Shown: positions 1 to 10,614 of the stretch, in pieces
How positions within the stretch are numbered: position 1 is the first letter of the stretch
Layout: every line of letters begins with the position of its first letter
DNA from: Nissolia schottii
Lineage: Eukaryota; Streptophyta; Magnoliopsida; Fabales; Fabaceae
NCBI GenBank assembly: GCA_003254905.1
Contig: QANU01073111.1
Location: forward strand, 480,097-544,096
DNA: 64,000 nt
Direction of reading: 5' to 3'
Translations under genes and position numbers: made by a program
The notes under the pieces: generated by a model
Told to the model about the DNA's origin: nothing
Database searches by the model: none
The model's input: only the letters and a program-made list of their open reading frames with translations

Positions 1-1490
1 TTTTTTAGAGAGATGGTGAATTTTTAGAAAATGAGAATGGTGGTGGGGTTTAGGGGTGGTGGGGTAAATATATAGTTATCGGGGGCAAATTCGCCAAACC
101 AATTGGTAAATTCCTACTGAATTCGCCAAACCGAAGTCATACAAGATTCGCCAGGAGAGTTGGCAAATTAAAGAAGAAATCACCAGGCGGGTTGGTGAAT
201 CTAATGTGGCTCGCCTCCCTGCCGCAAATGCCACATCATCCAAAACATGAGTATTCCTGTAAAATACTTGAAAATAAGGGCATTTTAGTAATTTGTTTGA
301 CTAAGAAGGGTATTCTAATAAAAAGCTCCCATTATAGCAAGCAATATTGTGAGTTGAATCTTCATGTGAAGGAGAGGAATTGAGGTGGGTGCATGAAGAG
401 GGAGAAGATTGATGAAGGCAACTGAACTTTGTCTTGTCTAGGTTACAAACAAAAGATACTTTTTTTTAAGATTTAGGAATGCACAACAAGTTAAAATGGC
501 AGAGAAAGAAGGGGCATTTGGTATTAAGAGCCATGAGAACCAAACTGGAAATATCTATCTTGGAAGAGCTTGGATTGCCATTGGGACTTCTTTGGTTAAT
601 CAGTTGATGTGATCGATGTTAAATTTGTTAGAATTTGGGTTAGGGTGGCAGGTAGGTGGGTGAGTGACAGTGGCGCACCAGCGCATTGGTGGTGGCCAAT
701 GGCCGAAGGGCAAGAGTTGTAGTAGTGGGTTGGTTTAAGTGGAGGTTGTGTTGAAAGGATAAAAATGACAAATCAACAAAAAAAACATTAAAATTAAAAA
801 AATAATATAATTAATTTTTACATTAAATCTTAGCCCTTTATTTTTTATTGGATGAATGAGATTTAATGACCATTTTGGTTTTTAATTCAACCCTCTCCAT
901 TAAAGTCTTAGCACCTATTTAATGTTGTCTTTCATACAAAGCATTGGACTAGTCTATATGGCAAGTAATTTTGCAAGCATAAAACTTGGACTAGGTCAAC
1001 CATGATCGGTGTGCAAATCAAGTCTAACTCTGAATGGATGTACTTTTGCATTTTGAGCCCAAATGCTTACTTTTTCCCCGAAATCCAGCCCATAAAGATT
1101 TCTTTTTGACGTGAGCCCAGTAAGATAAAAAGAGAACATGCTTGCAATTTTATATATATATATATGTGCAACAAAGTATATTATATTATTGTTCACGTCA
1201 ATTGAAAAAACGATTAATTTAGAATTACCTCTAAAAAAAGTCAGCACGTTGCAACAACTTCAAAAATTAAAATTTAGTATTGAAATTGATATATATTTTT
1301 TTCAGTTGAGTAGAAAAAAATTTATAATTTGAGATAGAAAAATTATAGTCCTAATATTGAAATTTATTACTTTTAACATGAATTAAATCATATTTAACAC
1401 ACTTAAAAAATGTCTTACGATGCACTTTCCAACTTGCTTGTAATAGCTTAATAGATTAATATTTTCAACTTTATAATATAACTTTTTTTT
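1..1490. other. AT-rich intergenic DNA with short ATTCGCCA-type repeats
   Basis: No supportable gene is seen. Between about 85 and 205 the motif ATTCGCCA(A/G) and variants such as TTGGCAAATT and GTTGGTGAATC recur four to five times, like the decayed edge of a transposable element. The rest is AT-rich with short microsatellites, for example the TA run near 1151-1165. The reading frames here are short and have no recognisable domain. Confidence 0.6.
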
Positions 1491-1494
1491 TATT

Positions 1495-1505
1495 TATATA
1501 TATAA
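1495..1505 (+). promoter_or_regulatory. TATA box of the GNAT gene
   Basis: The sequence TATATATAAGG lies about 75 bases before the chosen ATG at 1576, just downstream of a T-rich tract. The position and form fit a plant core promoter. The assignment is inferred from position, and the transcription start was not determined. Confidence 0.5.
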
Positions 1506-1575
1506 GGCTGAAACTTTTATTATCCAAAATCGATAATTCTGTTGAGCAAGCGCGCACACAAGACAATTTGTGGCA

Positions 1576-2795
1576 ATGGGAGTAGCAATGCACACGCGGA
1601 TACCGTTACAGAAACACATCATAGAAGGTTCCATCTCCAAATCCATGGAATTGAAATGGCTCAGGAACACATCATCAACAACAACCGCCACCAAAACCTC
1701 ACAACTTCTTCTGAGACCGCCACTCTTGCCAATCTACATATCCACAGATCCTCGCCACGTGGAGCCTCGCCGTCTCCGGGACCTCTGCGCCGCCTGCAAC
1801 CACTGCTGCCACAGGTTCCCCGCCAGCCACGCGGCGGAGCCCGTCGATATCAACAAGCTCCGCATTGCTCTCTCCCACAGCGCCGTGCTCGTCTCCGTCT
1901 TCTGCAAAACTCACCACCTTGCTGATGGTGATGGCAGCGGCGGCGGTTTTGGTGTGGCGGATTTCTTGCAGAGCGTGACGCCGGTGACTCCTTCCGACGG
2001 CGAGTTGGTCGGATTTGGCCGTGCCGTTTCCGATTGTGGCCTCACTGCTTCAATTCATGACGTCATGGTAAACTGATCTGTCACTCTTATGCTGAAATGA
2101 TATTAACTTAGCAATTGAGCATTTTTATTTTCACTAATACATGTAATAATGTGGAAACTGAATTTAGTTATGAGATTAATTTTTACGCACGGATAATGTA
2201 AAAGAAGTTTAGGCTGTCATTTAGTAATGTGTTGTTATATAGAAGTCTTTTGAGATAGTAGTAGGATATTCAATGACTTTTGATTATGTGGCTGTAGATG
2301 ATTGGTTGACAGTGCACTCACTTGCATCAATAACGAGCTTTAGTGTCTCGTAGGTCATTCCACCTCTGCGCAGAATGGGAATTGGTCGCATGATAGTTAA
2401 AAAAATTATAAGGTATGCAAGACCCTTTCTCAATGCTGAAGTTTTTTGCCATGTAGATGTAGTCATTGTTGGTGTAGAATTTTGTTTCGACAAAAGTTTT
2501 CCCTTTTTTCCAAATATGTTGAAACGGCATCTTTCATTTTGCAGAATGCTTACCAATAGAGAGATTTATGACATAGCAGCCCTTTGCTCAGAGAATGAGA
2601 GGTTTCATTTCCCTTGATTCCTTTCCTTCGGGAGTGTATGATCTTATTCCTTTGTGAACAGAAATTTATGTTATCAAAACAACTTCTGTCAGGTTATTTT
2701 TTAAGGCATGTGGATTTGGAGGTGACATTTTGGGCTCTACTACCATGATGTACACAAGAACTGCTTCATCAACTATCCAGGAAGGAGAAGAATAG
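1576..2795 (+). CDS. GCN5-related N-acetyltransferase (GNAT), probably plastid-targeted
   Basis: Four exons, 1576-2067, 2354-2412, 2545-2601 and 2693-2795, give 236 residues. All introns are GT-AG and the phases close. ATG 1576 is the first in frame after an upstream stop. The N-terminus of about 50 residues is rich in Ser/Thr/Arg and poor in acids, as in plastid transit peptides. The GNAT fold follows: YISTDPRHVEP and CNHCCHRFP begin the conserved region, HSAVLVSVF is a core strand, and the acetyl-CoA loop R-R-M-G-I-G lies at residues 170-175 in exon 2. Exons 3-4 carry IYDIAALCSENER and FFKACGFGGDILGSTTMMYT, which resemble the plant plastid GNAT subgroup that includes Arabidopsis At1g24040 (from memory). 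Members of that subgroup acetylate N-termini or lysines of plastid proteins. The substrate here is unknown. No lesion is seen. Confidence 0.88.
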
Positions 2796-3514
2796 TCCTT
2801 TACACGTGCAGGCAGAAAGCTACTGCTGGTTCCACCTCTTCAGGGACCGTATGAATCTTCAAGGACAACGATATAGAGTTAAGTTCACTGCATGAACAGT
2901 GAGAGCAAAATCAAGATTGTAGACATCTCAACTATAAGAGATTTGATAACAGGGTTCCTCATTTTTTCCTTCATTATTGGCAGATGTATTTTTAAGTGAG
3001 CAGGGAAAATGTGTAAATCCACAATTTTTTGGCCCACTTTCAGTGTAAATGTGAAATATTATTGCTTCTCTGGATGAATACTTTCATGTACAGACCACAT
3101 CTATCTATATATAAAAATATTGTCAACAGCGTTCTGTAGCCTAAACTTTTTAAGGCTTTTGTATTACATGTTAAGGAATTAAAAGTAAACACTATCAAAC
3201 AAAAGATGGCATGAGTAATATTAACTTTGCAGGGGAACGCTTTGATTATACTCAATATTTGTAATACAAAACAAACAGATTCCTTGCCTTCCTGTGATGC
3301 ACTTAACAAGAAAACAAAAGTTGGCATAAGGGTTTCCCCTGATGGAGCTTAGGTATAAGAATTTTCTGATATCAAAGCAAAGCAGCCTTTGAAATTCAGC
3401 AAAACACGTTCACTCCATCTCTTTTTTCTGCACAACCCTTATCTAAAGAAGCTTGCAGGAGACAACATCCATTTTAACATCTCATTTTTTTTTCTTCTCT
3501 TCTCTGAAATCTCT
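2796..3514 (+). other. Spacer between the GNAT and C2-domain genes
   Basis: This stretch holds the 3' untranslated region of the GNAT gene and then the promoter and 5' leader of the C2 gene. No further coding sequence or repeat is supported. The frame stays open for about 40 codons before ATG 3515, but that part is Phe/Ser-rich and low in complexity and does not match the start of a C2 domain. Confidence 0.5.
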
Positions 3515-4591
3515 ATGGGGATTATCTGGGTGGAGGTATGCTTGATATCTGCTCATGAACTCCAGAACTCAACCTCACTTTGGAAGCGTCCATGGTTTGC
3601 TGTTGGGTGGATTGATGATAACAGCAAATATTGCACCAAAGTTGATACCTCTGAGGATGCAAATCCTGTTTGGAGAACCAAATTCACCATTCCTGTTGAC
3701 GACTCACCACCAAACTTACAAACTTTGGCGCTGAACATTGAAGTTTACAGCATAGACCCCATATTCCTCACAGAAAAGCTTCATGGCTCGGCAAAAGTTG
3801 CTCTCAAGGAGTTTCTTGCCAAGGAGGTAAAGAATTCTGAGGTGTCAAAAAGGCCAAGGCATGAGGAAGTTGGGAGCTACCAATTGCGAAAGAAGAAATC
3901 CAGCAAACCAAGAGGTTTCATTGATATTTCAATTCGTGTTTCTGAGGAAAAGAAAGAGCCAAATTCCCCCTCAGGTACATGATTATTTCTCAATCTTCAG
4001 GCAAAAACAAAATTTGCCTCAGCTCAACATGATCTGAAACTCAAATGTTTTTCTGTAGGTAGCAAGGGAGGAAGAGTGCTCTTAGATGGTGGCAATCATA
4101 CCCACTTCGCCACAAAGGGAGGATTAGGCCTAGCTTATCAGAAAAAGCAGCCTCAAGATTCATTCCATCAAGAAGAAAATCATGAACAAATAAACGTCCC
4201 TGATTACTATTCAATGCCATTCCCTACCAGCAACTATTCTGACCCATATGAATATGAGGGTGAACAAAGCTACCACACAGCAGCTGGACCAAGCTATCAA
4301 CCACCAAGAATGAGAACTCCTCCACCGCCACCCCCGCCCTCAAATGTTGGTTATATTCCCACGTTTCTACCAATAAATGATTGCCTGTCACCAAGCTACA
4401 CAGACATGACACCACCAAGGGCAGCCCCTGGTTGGAGGGGACCTCCAGGGTTTGCAATGGGGATAGGTGCTGGGGCATTAGCAGCTGGTGCTGTAATATT
4501 TGGTGATGACTTTATGTCAGGATTTGATGTTCCTCCAGGTTTAGGAGATGATTGTCTTGCCGAAGAAGATGATGAGGATCCTCATTTGTGA
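3515..4591 (+). CDS. C2-domain (SRC2-like) membrane-associated protein
   Basis: Two exons, 3515-3974 and 4059-4591, encode 330 residues. The intron is GT-AG and both exons are in frame. Residues 1 to about 150 form a C2 domain: MGIIWVEVCLISAHEL is the first strand, followed by WFAVGWIDDNSKYCTKVD, the ANPVWRTKFTIPV strand and LTEKLHGSAKVAL. The usual cluster of calcium-binding aspartates is only partly evident, so calcium dependence is uncertain. The middle is Tyr/Pro-rich and hydrophilic with a run of seven prolines. Residues 284-302 form a Gly/Ala-rich hydrophobic stretch (GIGAGALAAGAVIFG), followed by an acidic tail. This layout matches the plant SRC2-like family annotated as calcium-dependent lipid-binding (Arabidopsis At1g04540 type, from memory). 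A role in membrane or endomembrane association is inferred. The start at 3515 is the ATG that begins the C2 strand. Confidence 0.87.
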
Positions 4592-5245
4592 ACAATCATT
4601 AAGCACCACCTGTAATTTTATTTGGTTGTACACAGCCTATCAGCAAACCAGACATGGCCCTTGCATCAGGGTTCTAACTTCTACATTCTTGGCATGAACT
4701 CTGTTGAATAAAATGCTGGGTATCATTCACAGGAATGAATGTTCAAGTCACTTATTTTCTTTGTATTTGGGGATGATTTTTATTTTTTACCAAGAAGTTG
4801 CTAGCTTTAACTAGCATTGTCTGGTACAAAAGATAAAGGGTGCTTGGCTTCATGCCAAAATCAATAAGATAAATTTAGCTAATGTTTATTCATGGTGAGT
4901 TTTGTAACATTTGAGGGGACACCTATGCTTGGCCCAATGGCCAATGGTATAAATGGAGTTACAGATCATTGAGGCAGGCAAATATAATGAGGATTTCTCT
5001 ACGTACTATATAGCAGGCTGGCCATATAATATTAATATAAGTTCATAAGTCATTGCTTATCAGCATTTTTCCACTTCCAAGCTTTTCATTAGCTGCTAGA
5101 CAGAGATCGCTGTGTTTGATGAACTTAATAAGAGCAAGCATCAATGCTCCTTTAATGAATCTTCGCCCATCTGTTTAACTTCATCAGCTTCTGGTCTATA
5201 TGGATCTTCTGTGAAGTTAAATGGGAAGCTTAAGCTGTAGAAATT
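4592..5245. other. Convergent 3' ends of the C2 and hydrolase genes
   Basis: This holds the 3' untranslated regions of two genes pointing at each other. The stretch 5040-5110 is closely repeated at 20590-20645, next to the second hydrolase copy. The duplication that produced that copy therefore reached past the stop codon. No other feature is seen. Confidence 0.55.
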
Positions 5246-8200
5246 TCATACTGCAGGTTGTAGATACTGCTCGTTTGAATCACCCACGAATCTCTTTACG
5301 AAGTTATCTACAATTGAGATAAAGTCCTCCACCTTTTCTTCATGGGGCAAATGGCCACATTGCTTGATAACTTCAAATGATGCTCCTGGGATGACACGTG
5401 AAAGTCTCTCAGCATTCCATGAAGGGACTAGTCGGTCACTATCTCCGGTGACAATCAGCACTGCTCATTCAAACAGTTAACTATCATCAATTATGCTCCA
5501 TATTCAACTCAGGGTATCACCTATTACATAGGGTAGATTGCTACTTTAAAGATGCACATTCAACACAAATCCAAAAGCAAGAACCATATATATATATATG
5601 AATAACAAACCAAGGAAAAGAGCAAGTAATTACATGAATGAACCTAGAAATCAAAACTATGTGCCAATCAAATCCACCTCACCTGATTTACTGCCTGTTT
5701 ATTCCTCACTAGATATTTAAAGACAATGGTTGAGAACGAAATTAAGCAAATAAAAGTGGACACATATAGGATTAGTGACATCACCTGGACATGATATTTC
5801 GTGAAGTCTTTGAGAAAGTGATGGCTTTGTTTTGGATTCCTCGTCCAGAAGCATTGCTGCAGTGAATTCGACCAATGCCCTGTCCCAATCCTTAGTTCTC
5901 AATGGCTGCATTCATTGCTAACATTCAGATGAGCATGGCTAATTTGAATACAAGGGAAATATGAAGGCAATAGTGACAAAAATAAGGAAACAGGAATCAC
6001 AGAGAGATTACCTTCGTATAACCACTAAGGATATGCTCAGAGACCTGATTTGGGTTGTACCATGCATTTCGAACAGCAGCAGTACCAAACCTATCAATTA
6101 CCATTCTTACCTGAGATTATGCAAAAGAAGAGTCCATGAGATACAATTAGACCAGGGATCAAGACAAACTATAGCTAGTGTCTGTTTGATAATTACAATC
6201 TAACTAAATAAAGAAGCCATAATAACCAAATGAGTCATCCAACAAGAAACAACCTAACTAGAAGATTTTCATTATGTAGCTTGTTGGGCTATAACAACAA
6301 CATCAACAATATCTGAGCCTTGTCCCACTAGGTAGTCTCAGAAATACGGATTAGACAATACTATAGAGTATAGTGTCATATCAAATTCAACTTTACTGTA
6401 TCAATTCTAAAAGTTGGTGAAAAGGAATCGTGTGGAATACCAATTCACAAGGCTTTCACGTGTTCAATGTAGATGTATTGGAGTCTACGAGTCCTTGTTT
6501 CTCTTGGATTAGTATATTTTACGATAACGATTGAATCAACAAGGAAAAAATGTAAGTCAAATAAAATGGCATTGCATTAGCCATGAACAAGTTCATTACC
6601 AGCATTACAGCAATGGAAGATCGCAGGGTAGCAGATAAAACTTTCCTATACAAAGAGTTGAGCATCTCTGTCATCCCCCTGAACATCTGTATTATTGTGT
6701 CTGTGATGTACTTGGTAATCTTGGATAACATCTTGTAAAGCCCAAAGAGTGAATTTTTATTGATAGAACTGTTGTCTTCTTTCATTTGGTTATCATGTTT
6801 TGATCGATTCTCTTTAACAGTCTTGGGTGTAGTAAGTGGGGCAAAAATTGCTGGAGCAACGAGTATCAGCGCAGCAACTCGTTCAGGAGCTTCAAAATAT
6901 GTATTAACTGCTACAAGTGAACCCGCTGAGTGCCTGAAATGTCATTTAGCGGACATCTCAGCTTCAAAAAGGAAAAGGAGCAATGGCCATAGTGGCAGAG
7001 ACATATGAGAATATATTTCTTTCCGTTATCCAACTTCAATGGAGAAAGAGGTTAAGATTTTTTTGACAAAACTTAAATGAGAGACAAGAACAGCAGAAAT
7101 ATGTAAATTTTATATGCCTACAGAGGGCATTCATGTTACTAATGTCTGGTTCCATACACCTTCCATAGCTATTTCATCAGATTTCAGAACGGTTAAAATG
7201 AAAAAGCTGATGACTTTTATGCATGCAATATGATAAATGACAATAGTATTTATGTAGTGACTCATAAATGTTAAGGCCAAGGATAATCAGATAAAGAATG
7301 CATGAAGCCATGAACAATATCTAGATGCAGGGATGCAACCTATAATTTCTTATTTAGCTGCCATCTTCTAAGTTCTAACTACCGTATCCTCAACTTTGGT
7401 TGGAAAAAATCACCTGCTTAGAAAGTAAAACCACTTAACAGAAGATAGAATATTAACATACCCCACTAAAACTGCCTTCTGAGCATTTAATAAATCAAGG
7501 AAGTACAATGTAGCAAGAACTGAAAATGCCATTGAGTATGGATTTAGAGGTTTTGCATCTCCCATTCCTGAAGAAAGATGCGTAGATAAATTTACCCTTG
7601 ATGTCAATCCAAAGGCTGGCCTATCGAAAGCAAGAACTTTCGAGCCAGTAACCTCTGCCAAGGGCTTCATAACTTGTTTCCACGAGAAAACTGAGGCTCC
7701 GAAACCGTGCAACAGAACCATAGGAAAACCAAGCTTCTTGATTTGCTGAGAAACAACACCCTGGTTCTGGAACGTACTCTCTGCTTGTAATTCAGGATCA
7801 TATACCTTGTGGTGTATATGAACTCCTTTGAACTCACAAAAACAACTGTCATGATCAGCTAAGAGCTTTGGGTCCATTAGCTCCTCCTGATCAATGCCAG
7901 CTATCCCCTTCTTTTTCTTCTTTGTTCCCATATCCAACAACTGCTCTGCAGATATATAAAAGCACTGATAATTAACACACCTAACAATAATAACAATTTG
8001 TCCATAACAAAAACAGTCCTGAATCCTGATAACAAGGTTTCCCTTTTCTTTTGTTTTTTCCCTTTTCCCTTTTCACCAAGTAAATTCTAGAAACCAACAC
8101 TAAACTCAAAAGTACAGGAAATGAGAGGACTTCAATCAATCATTCACAAGTTATGCGGGATTGCGGGATTTCATGCATCATATCTCAAGACCCATCTCTC

Positions 8201-8570
8201 GCAGAGTTTAAGCTAAAGAGAATGAAATCGCAAAAATAATAGAGAAGTTTTGATAGAGGGAAAGGAAAAAAGAATGAGGAGCAAGATTACCGGAATATTC
8301 AGCACCAGAACTGCTCACTGATGGAGCTGAAGAAGCAGAAGCAACAGCAAAGCTAGATTTATGAGCAGCATACTTTGGACCCCACCAGGTACCAAGTTTT
8401 AGAGGAGGAGGATGCTTATTATGTATACGCAAAATACATGATGAGTATTTAATACACTTGCTGCTGCTGCTGCTGCGGCTGCAATTGGATAAGCAAGTAG
8501 TAGAAGGAAGAGGAAGAGGGGTGGTAACCAAACCCAATTGCCCGCTAAACACACCAACTTTCATCATCAT
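5246..8570 (-). CDS. Plastid-type alpha/beta-hydrolase (copy A, intact)
   Basis: Six exons, 8570-8291, 7945-7462, 6933-6600, 6110-6012, 5905-5785 and 5460-5246, join in frame to 510 residues. The start is the first of three ATGs. The first ~90 residues are Ser/Thr-rich with few acids, consistent with a plastid transit peptide. The hydrolase fold has the oxyanion HG at 173-174 (LLHGFGASVFSW), the nucleophile elbow GHSAG with Ser257 formed across the exon 2/3 junction, the acid in GDSDR (Asp448), and His476 in CGHLPHEE. The lid between the nucleophile and exon 4 is hydrophobic (IAVML, MLNSLYRKV) and may touch membrane. It resembles a conserved plant family (Arabidopsis At3g10840 type, from memory) with no firmly known substrate; an esterase or lipase-like activity is inferred. 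A TATA box lies 126 bases upstream. An incomplete paralogue lies at 20756-23168 and a fragment at 9901-10052. Confidence 0.9.
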
Positions 8571-8695
8571 CTGATACGTAATCTCCACAAGTAGATTAGA
8601 AAACAAACCCTTCAATTCAATTTCCTGTTTGCTTCTCTTCGAGCTCCACACTCTACCACTATCAATAGAAAGCTTAATACTCTCTTTCAACCACT

Positions 8696-8704
8696 CTATA
8701 TAAA
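8696..8704 (-). promoter_or_regulatory. TATA box of hydrolase copy A
   Basis: On the minus strand the sequence TTTATATAG lies 126 bases before the ATG at 8570, which would leave a 5' leader of roughly 95 bases. The assignment is by position and motif only. Confidence 0.45.
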
Positions 8705-9058
8705 CAGATAATAAATTAACCACGGGCAGAGTTTTTTTTTCTTTTCTTTTTTAGTATTTAAATTATTATTTTATGTTTTTAGTAAAGCTTCTTGTATGTT
8801 CATACAATAGATTCCATGCGTGTTTCATAAAATTATAATCCATTAATTTTAACTTAAAACATTTAAATAAGAAATTACTTTCTATGCACTACTCCGTTAA
8901 AAGGGTTTTACATTGCTACCTAACTCATAAATAAAAATGATTGAATCTTATTTCCACTACTTTTAAAGTCTTATTTCAACTACTTTTAAAATTTTCTGTA
9001 TAATAAAACATGATTGGATGACAATATATAACTCTTTAAAAAATATATAATATATAAA

Positions 9059-9449
9059 TATTCTCTCTGTTTTAAAATAGTTGTTCATATGAGTATGAAC
9101 TAACTTTAAATCTCTAGGTCAACTGTCACATGTGCATACAAGCAAGTGAAAGAATTAGTCATCAAGCTCACACAAAAAATAGTTGTTCATATTCTTATTT
9201 GAGTTTGTTCCAAAATAGTTGTTCATTTACTAAGTTTAGATATCATTAATTATTATTTTTTTCTTAACATACTCTTATTACATAAACTCTTACTCTCATA
9301 CTTATCCATTATAATAATTCTAACCACCAATTATAAATAAAGATAGTTAGGTAAAATATATCAATTTTTTCTTAGTTTTATAAATTTTAATAATTTCCTT
9401 AATACTTGCATAAAAAAGAAAATGAATGACTATTTTAATAGAAGGAGTA
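9059..9449. mobile_element. Stowaway/mariner-like MITE
   Basis: The left end TATTCTCTCTGTTTTAAAAT and the right end, read on the other strand as TACTCCTTCTATTAAAATAG, form terminal inverted repeats of the CTCCCTCCGTTTCAAAATA type common to plant Tc1/mariner miniature elements. They are flanked by TA. The inside (about 390 bases) is AT-rich and non-coding, with AGTTGTTCAT repeated inside. It is diverged, so an old insertion. Confidence 0.6.
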
Positions 9450-9900
9450 AAAAAATTTAACAACTAATAATATTCTTAAAACAAAGATTAAGAGATCATA
9501 CAAGAATTTAGCATTACCTTACAAGTAAAAATTGACTTGAGATTACACAACACATAATCCCATCCGTAACAATATCACCTTATCCTAATCAAAAGTAATA
9601 AATGTATGTCAGACTCTGCGACATCGTTACATGTTCCCATTCCTCATAAGTTGCATCGCAGTTTCTTTTTTTCTTGTGACTGTGGATCCGTTATGTGCCG
9701 TCTATTTCATATTGGAGAATGGGGAGAGATTCCGTTTGTTCATTTGCCCTTCCTTTGGCACTCCCCATTGTGCTTAATTGAATTGATCCTTTTATTTGCT
9801 ATGTAATACCTTGCTTGTTTTACTTCCCTTATAATGTTTTATTAATTGATGTATATCAACATAGACTTTGAGTTTAGATCACATTGTGCAATAATTAATT

Positions 9901-10052
9901 CTTCGTGAGGCAAATGGCCACATTGCTTAATTACTTCAAATGTTGCTCCTGGTATGGCGCGTGAAACTCTCACTATTCCATGAAGGGGCTGTCTTCGCTC
10001 ACAATCAACACTGCCCATTCAAACAATCGTCATCAATTATGTTCAATATCCA
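9901..10052 (-). pseudogene. Fragment of the alpha/beta-hydrolase last exon (copy C)
   Basis: This stretch is nearly identical to the start of the last exon and the end of the preceding intron of hydrolase copy B (20830-20990). It includes the segment encoding IPGATFEVIKQCGH and the acceptor region. Compared with copy B it has lost about 13 bases over the GDSD catalytic-acid region and two bases in the Ser-rich turn, so the frame is broken. The C-terminal part of the exon is absent. It shares more with copy B than with copy A (for example GGTATGGCGCGTGAAA). No other hydrolase exon is found nearby. It cannot encode a working protein. Confidence 0.75.
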
Positions 10053-10614
10053 AATGGAGGTATTAGATACCTAGAAGGTGCTAGCTATTGATTACATGAA
10101 AAATAATGTACTTAGTGACTTGCCTGGGTTTTAGAAAATCTAGCTATAGCAAAATTTATATCCACTTATGTTAGTTGAATTTTTTAACGATCCAGATTAC
10201 ATGAGTATAATAGTAATGCAATAACCTAATTCTATTTAATACGCTCGCTCATTTTAGATGTCCTTTTTTGAATAAAAAGAAACTTAAATATTTTTTTAAA
10301 AAAAATAAATTGGTCTTGACCAAGGCATCCACCAACAAAATTAGTTATAAATCCCTTTACAGTAAGTCACATCGCATGCAATAATTGGCATTGCATGCTG
10401 GTCACGGATTATCTTTTTTGAATAGTGCTTATTGTTTATTAATATGTTTAAATAACTTTTTTAAGAAAAATTAAAATCACTGAGAAGGGTAAAAAAGATA
10501 TTTTCTAGAAGCTACAATTTTGATTTTCTAAAAAATGATTTTTTTATAACATAAAAAAGACCTTTAAGGATAATAAAAGATCTTTTAATATTACATTCAA
10601 ACATGAGCTAATTT

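Noticed and set aside
1542..1925. Plus-strand frame of 127 codons overlapping the GNAT first exon
   Set aside because: It is a shadow in another frame of the GC-rich GNAT exon; splice continuity and conserved motifs support the other frame.
4224..4478. Minus-strand frame opposite the C2 gene
   Set aside because: Antisense shadow of the second C2 exon, with no conserved sequence.
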